Positions 1 to 5,639 of a stretch of 6,946 nucleotides of DNA are shown in pieces (the stretch's first letter is position 1; each line of letters opens with the position of its first letter). Source of the DNA: an uncultured Erysipelotrichaceae bacterium (lineage in GTDB: Bacteria > Bacillota_I > Bacilli_A > Erysipelotrichales > Erysipelotrichaceae); the NCBI GenBank assembly GCA_900319505.1, contig ONOV01000090.1, positions 1-6,946 of the forward strand, given 5' to 3'. The translations under genes and the position numbers were made by a program. The notes under the pieces were generated by a model, which was not told the DNA's origin, ran no database searches, and saw nothing but the letters and a program-made list of their open reading frames with translations.

Positions 1-30
1 AAAAAGGATGGGAATCATGCTTTCCCATCC
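1..30 (-). terminator. Intrinsic terminator closing the BI-1/orf232/CpXC unit
   Basis: Read on the minus strand, this is a perfect 9-bp stem (arms 22-30 and 6-14, GGATGGGAA paired with TTCCCATCC) with a 7-base loop, followed by five T residues at 5-1 where the window ends. It is a textbook rho-independent terminator for the leftward unit. It overlaps the end of the CpXC gene: the TGA stop (15-17) lies in the loop and the last few sense codons form the upstream arm. The T tract may continue beyond the window. Confidence 0.9.
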
Positions 31-665
31 GGCACTTCAAATAAGGATACCATCCACTGGCTGTTGACACAGGGGAATGTTTCATTATCCACATGATACA
101 GATCTTTGTGCTGATCTCTTTCCTCTTCCAGCATGGAGATCGGGATGATGAAGGCCATGCCTTTATCATCTGTCTTGACATTGATTTTCATGACGCCGTT
201 TTCACACTTCTGGTATTCCACAGCCGTCACATCCTTTGCCTGGTCCTTGTTATTGTCACAGAATTCTATGTAGCTGTCATACTTGGCCAGTTCAGCTAAT
301 ACATCATCCACCCCGTCTTCCAGAATCTGAATCTTCTCGGTGAACTCCGCTACGGTTTCACATCTTCTCAGGGTATATCCCTGCCTGATCAGAGGTTCTG
401 TGACTTTCCTGACATCAAAGCCGGCCACCGGCTTTGATGAGACAAACAGAATGAACTTATGGTCCGGATCAATGTAAGTTAATTCATTCTGGACCATGAA
501 CTGCTTTCCGCAGTGGGGGCAGGTCTGCTGGAATACTTCACCCATCACAGACCGATCCCGCATGTCCTGATCATCCTTTACATTGATGGAATCATACACG
601 GTAATCGTGAATGTTTCCCCGCAGTAAGGACACTTGTACTCTACTTCATGATTTGTAATACTCAT
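15..665 (-). CDS. CpXC domain protein (putative zinc-binding)
   Basis: The 216-residue protein carries two CPxC knuckles, CPYC at residues 12-15 and CPHC at 49-52, near the N-terminus. These are followed by a region typical of the CpXC family (HKFILFVSSKP at 69-79, then a TVAEFTEKIQI stretch near 104-114). The four cysteines probably bind one zinc ion; the family has no established function. No signal peptide or membrane segment is visible, so it is likely cytoplasmic. I chose the ATG at 665 because AGGAG (676-672) lies six bases upstream. The in-frame TTG at 671 abuts that same AGGAG and would have no usable spacing. The gene begins two bases after the stop of the upstream 232-residue gene, so the two are surely co-transcribed and probably translationally coupled. 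Residues 135-216 are less conserved and I cannot assign them. The family call is firm; the role is unknown. Confidence 0.85.
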   Translation of the reverse strand: MSITNHEVEYKCPYCGETFTITVYDSINVKDDQDMRDRSVMGEVFQQTCPHCGKQFMVQNELTYIDPDHKFILFVSSKPVAGFDVRKVTEPLIRQGYTLRRCETVAEFTEKIQILEDGVDDVLAELAKYDSYIEFCDNNKDQAKDVTAVEYQKCENGVMKINVKTDDKGMAFIIPISMLEEERDQHKDLYHVDNETFPCVNSQWMVSLFEVPDGKA

Positions 666-667
666 TC

Positions 668-1366
668 TCAACTCCTGATATTCATACCGCCGAAATCAAC
701 CCCGGCGGAATCATAGAACGCTCTGATCTTTTCGATTCTTTCCTGATCCTGCCGGCTGAGGTTGTTTCCGGCCTGTACCACTAACAGCCGGAATTCATTC
801 TGCAGCATATACGGCAGACATTTCAGCGTTTCAAACAGCGGATGCCCTCTGAACTCTTCCGCCAGTACACCCGTTAAAAACGGTCCTTCAATCCCGGTTG
901 CACAGATCTCAGCCGGCACCAGTTCATCCTGCAGCAGAAAATCCGCAATCAGTATATCCGCATAGCCCGGTACCCGCAAAGCATCCAGTCTTTCATCCTT
1001 ACGCAGCCACCGCACATCCTCATCCACATCCTTTTCCGCATCCTTGAGGAAGCAGGCGTTCTTGCGGATCATGGCTGCGGTCGGTACAGCAACAGGACGT
1101 GCCTGCCGTTCTGCCACTTCTTCCATGGCATAGGAGCCAAGCATTGCCTTTCTTCTTAATCCTCTGTAACAATTCTGCCAATCGCTGCCTAAGGAAAGCA
1201 CATTGAAACGGACGGAACCTTCCGCATCACAATACGCTGAAGATAGCACATAGCAGTCATTCTCTGTTACGGCAATCTCTGCTTTAAGCTGTTCGGTCAG
1301 ATCATCTGCTTCGATGATCATGAACTGATGGTAATACTGATGGAATGGATAATCAATGATCCGCAT
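668..1366 (-). CDS. Uncharacterised protein, partner of the CpXC gene
   Basis: I do not recognise this 232-residue protein. It is soluble in appearance, with no signal peptide or membrane segment, and has scattered cysteines but no CxxC pair. The sequence alternates short beta-like hydrophobic runs with charged loops. A central block (about residues 120-170) holds RVPGYADILIADF and a later GPFLTGVLAEEF. This pattern of a PGY-D turn followed by G-x-L faintly recalls small alpha/beta domains such as those of DUF2314-like proteins, but I would not name it on that basis. The ATG at 1366 has a strong AAAGGAGG (1380-1373) six bases upstream. It sits 47 bases after the BI-1 gene, behind a hairpin, and two bases before the CpXC start. 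That tight junction suggests it works with the CpXC protein. The reading frame is certain; the function is unknown. Confidence 0.8.
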   Translation of the reverse strand: MRIIDYPFHQYYHQFMIIEADDLTEQLKAEIAVTENDCYVLSSAYCDAEGSVRFNVLSLGSDWQNCYRGLRRKAMLGSYAMEEVAERQARPVAVPTAAMIRKNACFLKDAEKDVDEDVRWLRKDERLDALRVPGYADILIADFLLQDELVPAEICATGIEGPFLTGVLAEEFRGHPLFETLKCLPYMLQNEFRLLVVQAGNNLSRQDQERIEKIRAFYDSAGVDFGGMNIRS

Positions 1367-1372
1367 CGCGTG

Positions 1373-1380
1373 CCTCCTTT
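1373..1380 (-). promoter_or_regulatory. Strong ribosome binding site for the 232-residue gene
   Basis: AAAGGAGG on the minus strand lies six bases before the ATG at 1366. It is the strongest Shine-Dalgarno in the window and sits just downstream of the 1391-1411 hairpin. Messages that pass the hairpin would therefore re-initiate efficiently. Confidence 0.8.
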
Positions 1381-1390
1381 CCTTAAGAGA

Positions 1391-1411
1391 AAAGCAGGCC
1401 GTGCCTGCTTT
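1391..1411 (-). terminator. Hairpin between BI-1 gene and orf232; weak or partial terminator
   Basis: A perfect 9-bp inverted repeat (AAAGCAGGC and GCCTGCTTT) with a 3-base loop begins three bases after the BI-1 stop codon. On the minus strand the stem ends in TTT and continues TCTCTT, a broken T tract, so termination is likely incomplete. No promoter fits in the 25 bases between the hairpin and the next start codon. The downstream pair probably depends on read-through, on an internal promoter in the BI-1 3' end, or on RNA processing here. Confidence 0.65.
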
Positions 1412-1413
1412 CT

Positions 1414-2139
1414 TTAATTCCTTGAAGATGACCCTCTGCCGAAGATACGCAGAACGTACAGGAAGATATTGATGAAATCCAGATAGAGCTCAAACGCACC
1501 ATAGACGGATACGCTCTCACTCAGTGCATCATTGCCCTGAGTCTGATAATAGAAGTTTGTAATTCTCTGCATGTCCCATGCGGTTAGTCCTAAGAACAGA
1601 AGCACACCTGCATAGGAGATGACCAGGCTGCTGGCAAGTGATGGAATGAACATCGACAGAATCGATACCAGTACCAAGGCAAACAGCGCACCGATGAAGA
1701 TGCCGGAGAACTTTGACAGATCCACTCTGGTAAATCTTCCGATCACGGCAGCCGCCAGATACATGACAGCGGAGAAAGCGAATGCGGTAAATACCGTTGC
1801 AGCGCCAAAGACAAGCGGCAGTACCGTGAAGGTGAATCCGGTGATGGCCGCATAGCCCAAAAACAGCCCCTTGGTTCTGCCCGGATTCATGGATGTAAGG
1901 CTTCTGGAAATACTGAAGCACAGGACAAGCTGTACGATGAAGGCAATCATGGATACCATGCTGTAGCCGCCATTCATCACCAGGCTGTACATCCATCCTC
2001 CGCTCACCAGGTTATAGTAACCCAGGCCCGCAACCAGCGCCGTAATGCCAAGGCCGGCTGCCATTGTTGTAAATACGCTGGTCATATACTGCTGCAGCGT
2101 CTTGCCGCCAGTATAGACCTGCTGATTATACTCACTCAT
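1414..2139 (-). CDS. Bax inhibitor-1 / YccA family membrane protein (YetJ-like)
   Basis: This 241-residue integral membrane protein has about seven hydrophobic segments (roughly residues 21-43, 61-78, 91-110, 113-134, 145-165, 168-187 and 213-233). Its C-terminal half holds the family signatures AWDMQRI and FELYLDFINIFLYVLRIFG. Asp189 and Asp221 match the paired aspartates that form the pH-sensitive gate in Bacillus YetJ, a calcium-leak channel. Other bacterial members (YccA) modulate the FtsH protease, so transport versus protease control cannot be decided here. I chose the ATG at 2139 because GGAGG (2152-2148) lies eight bases upstream. A further in-frame ATG at 2154 would place that Shine-Dalgarno inside the coding sequence. 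The gene has its own likely promoter upstream and ends in a short Arg/Ser tail just before a hairpin. The family assignment is confident; the ion or partner is not known. Confidence 0.9.
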   Translation of the reverse strand: MSEYNQQVYTGGKTLQQYMTSVFTTMAAGLGITALVAGLGYYNLVSGGWMYSLVMNGGYSMVSMIAFIVQLVLCFSISRSLTSMNPGRTKGLFLGYAAITGFTFTVLPLVFGAATVFTAFAFSAVMYLAAAVIGRFTRVDLSKFSGIFIGALFALVLVSILSMFIPSLASSLVISYAGVLLFLGLTAWDMQRITNFYYQTQGNDALSESVSVYGAFELYLDFINIFLYVLRIFGRGSSSRN

Positions 2140-2147
2140 ATATCTAA

Positions 2148-2152
2148 CCTCC
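2148..2152 (-). promoter_or_regulatory. Ribosome binding site that fixes the BI-1 start
   Basis: GGAGG on the minus strand lies eight bases before ATG 2139 and overlaps the upstream in-frame ATG at 2154-2152. It supports the shorter 241-residue protein over the 246-residue version. Confidence 0.75.
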
Positions 2153-2181
2153 ATCCTCTGACACTCTGAGGATTAACTATT

Positions 2182-2209
2182 AGTTTAATGAAGCTTACAG
2201 GAAAGTCAA
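2182..2209 (-). promoter_or_regulatory. Putative sigma-A promoter for the BI-1 unit
   Basis: The minus strand has TTGACT at 2209-2204 (five of six bases of the -35 consensus), a 16-base spacer, and TAAACT at 2187-2182 (four of six for the -10). The predicted start near 2175 gives a leader of about 35 bases before ATG 2139. It lies between the preceding operon's last stop and the BI-1 gene, as expected for an independent promoter. Confidence 0.6.
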
Positions 2210-2221
2210 TCAGATGACTCT

Positions 2222-2239
2222 ACAGAAGGGCCCATCTGT
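2222..2239. promoter_or_regulatory. 18-bp imperfect palindrome upstream of the BI-1 promoter
   Basis: ACAGAAGGG and CCCATCTGT form two abutting 9-base half-sites that match at eight of nine positions. The centre is about 55 bases upstream of the predicted BI-1 start and just upstream of the -35 box, a usual place for a dimeric activator. With no loop, it is a poor RNA hairpin. Its role as an operator is inferred from symmetry and position only. A second copy of ACAGA at 2245-2249 (minus-strand reading) lies next to it. Confidence 0.3.
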
Positions 2240-2248
2240 CTACTTCTG

Positions 2249-2911
2249 TCATAAACCGAATCTGCTTCTGAAACAGATCAGAAGAATAAACATGGCTGTC
2301 AGAATCACCATTGCTGCAATGGCACCGGTATCCTTCTTTGCGGGCATGGGCTTAGCACCGCCAAGATCTTTGCCGCAATTGCCGCAGAACACCGCATCCG
2401 CCGGATTCACAGCCCCGCAATAGGGACATGTCTTTTCAAGCTGCGTCCAGTGCGCGATCCGCTCATAGAGATCCGGCTGCTTTGCCGGCTCATAGATATA
2501 GGAGAAAGGCAGGCCGCTGCGCCGCTTCAAGGTAAACACAGCCTGCTTTCTGCCATCCCCTTCCGTGGTGGTGATGTCTGTTATTTCATTTCTTCTGACA
2601 AACCAGTACTTCAGCCGGTCATAGTAGACAAGATAATCATTGGAAAGACAGAGATCCTTTGTCAGCCGCTCAAACGGACTGTTATCAAGCCAGGGCAATG
2701 GCCGATCAAATGTTCTGTGCTTGCGGATCAGATACAGAATGACACAGACAAGTGCCCCGGGAAGGACCGCTGCGATAATGCTCAGCACCAGCAGCATGGC
2801 ATCACTGTCCCATAAAAGCCATGTAAAGAATGCGGTCATGATGCCGGCATAGATGATGAAATCACACAGATAATGCTTTGCCAGCTGTCTTTCAATCTTC
2901 TTTCTGTTCAT
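2249..2911 (-). CDS. Membrane protein with cytoplasmic zinc ribbon
   Basis: The 220-residue protein has a short basic N-terminus, two membrane segments (about residues 16-34 and 38-62) and a soluble middle domain (about 68-155). A four-cysteine zinc ribbon follows (CPYC at 162-165 and CGNC at 176-179), then a third membrane segment near the C-terminus (197-214) and a short basic tail. The middle domain, with its NDYLVYYDRLKYWFV strand pattern and the later VFTLKRRSG, looks like the small beta-rich PH-like domains found in other bacterial membrane proteins; that is inference. The ATG at 2911 has GGAG (2920-2917) five bases upstream. It overlaps the end of miaA by 20 bases, so it is the third gene of the mutL-miaA operon and is probably translated by coupling. 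No clear terminator follows. I cannot name a function. Confidence 0.8.
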   Translation of the reverse strand: MNRKKIERQLAKHYLCDFIIYAGIMTAFFTWLLWDSDAMLLVLSIIAAVLPGALVCVILYLIRKHRTFDRPLPWLDNSPFERLTKDLCLSNDYLVYYDRLKYWFVRRNEITDITTTEGDGRKQAVFTLKRRSGLPFSYIYEPAKQPDLYERIAHWTQLEKTCPYCGAVNPADAVFCGNCGKDLGGAKPMPAKKDTGAIAAMVILTAMFILLICFRSRFGL

Positions 2912-3803
2912 ATGTACTCCATTCCAGAATTTCCTTCTTCATTTTTTCCTTCTGTGTTTCATCCAGGACATTGAACCAGTGTACCGGCATCTGATGCCTG
3001 AGCCAGGTATACTGGCGTTTGGCAAAGTGTCGGGAATTCTTCTGGATGTTTTCCTTCACTTCTTCTTCGTCCGCTTCTTTGTTGAAGTAAGCCTGCCATT
3101 CCTTATAGCCGATCCCCTGCATGGGCTGATCATCAAACGTACAGCCCTGTTCCAGCAGCTTTTCCACTTCCTGCCTGAGACCTGCCTTGAACATGCCGTC
3201 CACTCTTGCATTGATGCGCTCATACAGCACATCCCGTTCCATCGTACATCCGGCAATGAACACATCATAGACCGGTTCATGTTTCTGCAGGGCATTGATA
3301 TCGGACATGCGCATGCCGGTATTTTCAAGAATCGTCAGAGCCCGGATGATGCGCCGGCGGTTATGGGGATGAATCTTTTCCGCCTGAGAGGGGTCTTTTT
3401 CTTCCAATAAGGCATAGAGCGTATCACTGTCCATCTGTTCCAGAGAAGGATCGGTATGCATTTCTTCTTCCTCAAAACGGTAGTCATAAAGACATGCCTT
3501 CAGATACAGGCCTGTACCGCCGCAGATGATCGGAAAATAAGATGATGTATCAATGACATGCCGTGCTTCTTTCTGAAAGTCGGCCGCACTGTAGTGTTCG
3601 TGCATGGTGCGTATATCCAGTAAAGCATGAGGAATGCCGTCCTTCTCATCTTCTGTCACCTTGCCGGAGCCGATATCAAAGCCCCTGTACACCTGTATGG
3701 AATCGCCGGAAATGACAATTCCATTCAATAGATGTGCCATTTCTACGGCAAAGGATGATTTGCCGGCCGCCGTCGGTCCGGCAATGACCAGCACCTTCTT
3801 CAT
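2892..3803 (-). CDS. miaA: tRNA dimethylallyltransferase MiaA
   Basis: MiaA transfers a dimethylallyl group from dimethylallyl pyrophosphate to N6 of A37 in tRNAs that read codons starting with U, making i6A, which steadies codon pairing. The 303 residues match the family length. Visible motifs are the P-loop GPTAAGKS (9-16), the substrate segment SGDSIQVYRGFDIGSGK (32-48) with the catalytic Asp34, PHALLDIR (58-65), YSAADF (71-76) and GGTGLY (95-100). The C-terminal half has PMQGIGYKEW and FAKRQYTWLRHQ, which are typical of the tRNA-binding part. All key positions seen are intact. The ATG at 3803 overlaps the mutL stop as ATGA, with GAGG eight bases upstream inside mutL, so translation is probably coupled to mutL. 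The mutL-miaA order is common in bacteria. No hfq gene follows; the next gene encodes a zinc-ribbon membrane protein. Confidence 0.97.
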   Translation of the reverse strand: MKKVLVIAGPTAAGKSSFAVEMAHLLNGIVISGDSIQVYRGFDIGSGKVTEDEKDGIPHALLDIRTMHEHYSAADFQKEARHVIDTSSYFPIICGGTGLYLKACLYDYRFEEEEMHTDPSLEQMDSDTLYALLEEKDPSQAEKIHPHNRRRIIRALTILENTGMRMSDINALQKHEPVYDVFIAGCTMERDVLYERINARVDGMFKAGLRQEVEKLLEQGCTFDDQPMQGIGYKEWQAYFNKEADEEEVKENIQKNSRHFAKRQYTWLRHQMPVHWFNVLDETQKEKMKKEILEWSTYEQKED

Positions 3804-5599
3804 CCAAATGACCTCAGAAGATGTTTCTCATCCACAATGATGACAATGGCCCGGCCGAACGGATCCGTAAACGCATTGTCACATGCCTGCAGCTGTTCCA
3901 TATACTTCTTCATTTCATCCATGGTTAAAGAACGGTGGTTTTCCTTCATGTATTTGACGGCTTCCCTGGCCGCAAGATCACAGACATCCACTTTATGTTC
4001 TTCCTTCAGATAGATCTCGCAGAGATCACATAACAGTTTTTCTTCCTCTATATCCTGTCCGCACAGCCATAAAGGCATACTGCGCACAAGCAGGGTGTCA
4101 CTGCCAAACGGCTCAAACACAATTCCCGTATCAGCAATCGCCGCATTCAGCTCATCCGCCCGCTCAACATCAGCCGCGGAAACATGCAGGGTAAGCGGCA
4201 CAAGCAGATCCTGCTTTCCCTTTGATGTCTTCATGCGCCGGATATCTTCTTCATAGCTGATGCGCTGGCGCATTCTGGCAATATGCACCACCATCAATCC
4301 CTGTTCACACGCGCAGAGAATATAATCCTTCCGGTACTGACCGATCACTGTATAGGAAGGAAAAGGAATCTTTTCCTCCTCTTCTTCCGGTTCTGTTTCT
4401 TCAGCGGGTGTCACTTTCTGAAGAATGGCTTCATCCGCCTTCTGCTCTGCTTCACAGGTCAGCGGCTTTTCTTCTTTCTGATCTGCGGCATAAGCCGGAC
4501 TGTCCTGCGCCACCTTCATTTCTTCCTGCGGTGTCGGACGCATCTCATCATCACTGAAGGATAATGGCACATAGACTGTACCGGATATGACCTCAGGCTC
4601 TTCTTCTTTGGCATTCATGGCTTTTGTTAAAGCCTCATGAATCTGATCTTTAAGCAGATATTCCAGCTGATTCTGCTTGGACAGTCTGACTTCCCACTTG
4701 GAAGGATGAACATTGACATCAATGATGTGGGGATCCATATCCACGTTGACAACAGCCAGAGGATATCTTCCTTCCTGCAGAAAGCCCTGGTATCCATCCA
4801 GGATGGCTTTATACAGTCTGTTTTCCTTTACCATGCGCCGGTTCAGAAAGATATGCATGCCATAGCGGGAAGCACGGTTGATAAAAGGCCTGATGATGCA
4901 TCCTGTCACATGATAATCATAATCTTCAAAATCCACCGGGATGGCATTTTCCGCCGCCCCTCTTCCAAACACCTGGTATACGACTTCCTGCAGCGAACCG
5001 CTGCCGCTGGTACGGAAGCACTCTCTTCCTTCATGATACAAACGGAAAGCGATGTCCGGCCGTCCCAGGGCAAATGCCTGTACCAGCGACTGGATGAGAC
5101 TGCCTTCATAGGCGGCGGAACGCATATGTTTCAGACGCGCCGGCGTTTCATAGAAAAGCCCTTCCACCGTAATCTTTGTGCCCTGGGGTGCCGGGGCATC
5201 TTCATACACTTCCTCTTTACCATAGGACATCACAACCTTTGTCCCGTCACTGCCGTCACTTGTCAGCATCGTCAGTCTGCTGACCGAGGCAATGGAAGGC
5301 AGCGCTTCCCCGCGGAAACCCATGGTATGAATATTCCAGAGATCACTTTCCTTATGAATCTTGCTGGTGGCATGGCGCTCAAACGCCATCCTTGCATCCG
5401 CATGATCCATACCAATCCCGTTATCTTCCACACTGAGTTTTGAAAGACCGCCCTGCTCCATCGCAATGATGATTCTTGTGGCTCCGGCATCCATGGCATT
5501 TTCCACCAGTTCCTTCACCACGCCTCTTGGTCTTTCAACGACTTCACCTGCCGCTATCATATTGGCGGTCTGTGTATCAAGTTTCTGTATTCTGCTCAT
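3800..5599 (-). CDS. mutL: DNA mismatch repair protein MutL with degenerate endonuclease motifs
   Basis: MutL couples mismatch recognition by MutS to strand removal. The GHKL ATPase half is intact: IAAGEVVERP (15-24), KELVEN with Glu30 and Asn34, DNGIGM (59-64), GFRGEAL (94-100), FYETPARLK and NVHPSKWEVR (296-305). An acidic linker (about 330-410) leads to the dimerisation domain, which keeps IGQY...YIL (419-428) and a clamp-binding type motif QDLLVP (463-468). The endonuclease motif normally written DQHAxxE reads HIARMRQ at 439-445, the ACR motif reads AAR (543-545), and CPHGRP reads DPFGRA (579-584). The metal-binding Asp, Glu, Cys and His are therefore missing, and nicking activity is probably lost. 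The 599 residues are slightly short for the phylum. The start at 5599 is fixed by the conserved N-terminus, yet it has no Shine-Dalgarno and lies just after a palindromic -10 box. It leads the mutL-miaA operon; mutS is not in the window. Confidence 0.96.
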   Translation of the reverse strand: MSRIQKLDTQTANMIAAGEVVERPRGVVKELVENAMDAGATRIIIAMEQGGLSKLSVEDNGIGMDHADARMAFERHATSKIHKESDLWNIHTMGFRGEALPSIASVSRLTMLTSDGSDGTKVVMSYGKEEVYEDAPAPQGTKITVEGLFYETPARLKHMRSAAYEGSLIQSLVQAFALGRPDIAFRLYHEGRECFRTSGSGSLQEVVYQVFGRGAAENAIPVDFEDYDYHVTGCIIRPFINRASRYGMHIFLNRRMVKENRLYKAILDGYQGFLQEGRYPLAVVNVDMDPHIIDVNVHPSKWEVRLSKQNQLEYLLKDQIHEALTKAMNAKEEEPEVISGTVYVPLSFSDDEMRPTPQEEMKVAQDSPAYAADQKEEKPLTCEAEQKADEAILQKVTPAEETEPEEEEEKIPFPSYTVIGQYRKDYILCACEQGLMVVHIARMRQRISYEEDIRRMKTSKGKQDLLVPLTLHVSAADVERADELNAAIADTGIVFEPFGSDTLLVRSMPLWLCGQDIEEEKLLCDLCEIYLKEEHKVDVCDLAAREAVKYMKENHRSLTMDEMKKYMEQLQACDNAFTDPFGRAIVIIVDEKHLLRSFG

Positions 5600-5619
5600 A
5601 ACTGCAAATATTATATAAT
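5590..5619 (+). promoter_or_regulatory. Promoter for yigZ, predicting a leaderless mRNA
   Basis: A perfect TATAAT lies at 5614-5619 on the plus strand. With normal spacing the transcript would begin at about 5626, the A of the yigZ ATG, so the message would be leaderless. That fits the absence of any Shine-Dalgarno before the gene. The -35 region, inside the mutL 5' end, is poor (best guess TTCTGC at 5590-5595). An activator or a strong reliance on the -10 box is therefore likely. Confidence 0.6.
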
Positions 5620-5639
5620 CTGTTTATGCGAATCATAAA
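5610..5639 (-). promoter_or_regulatory. Promoter for the mutL operon, sharing a palindromic -10 with yigZ
   Basis: The palindrome ATTATATAAT (5610-5619) also reads TATAAT on the minus strand at 5615-5610. The predicted start near 5603 gives a leader of only about four bases before the mutL ATG, again with no Shine-Dalgarno. The -35 candidates (TTATGA at 5638-5633, or TTTATG at 5639-5634) are weak, and they fall inside the yigZ coding sequence. Confidence 0.55.

Noticed and set aside
666..671. TTG at 671 as the CpXC start
   Set aside because: It abuts the AGGAG at 676-672 with no spacing and overlaps the preceding stop. The ATG at 665 has ideal spacing.
1529..1996. A 155-codon minus-strand frame inside the BI-1 gene
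   Set aside because: It is the same strand in another frame, rich in His/Arg/Cys, with no domain. The BI-1 frame explains the region fully.
2140..2154. ATG at 2154 as the BI-1 start
   Set aside because: The GGAGG used for initiation overlaps this codon. The ATG at 2139 is correctly spaced from it and gives a usual N-terminus.
2222..2249. Hairpin ACAGAAG/CTTCTGT as a terminator for the zinc-ribbon gene
   Set aside because: The stem is only 7 bp with a 14-base loop and no T tract on the minus strand.
4230..4320. Frameshift or sequencing error as the cause of the odd MutL motif
   Set aside because: The flanking family signatures are in the same frame with matching spacing, and two other distant motifs are changed in the same way.
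4637..5443. A 268-codon open frame on the plus strand inside mutL
   Set aside because: It lies wholly antisense to conserved MutL coding sequence, has no recognisable domain and its composition mirrors the sense gene. It is a chance shadow frame.
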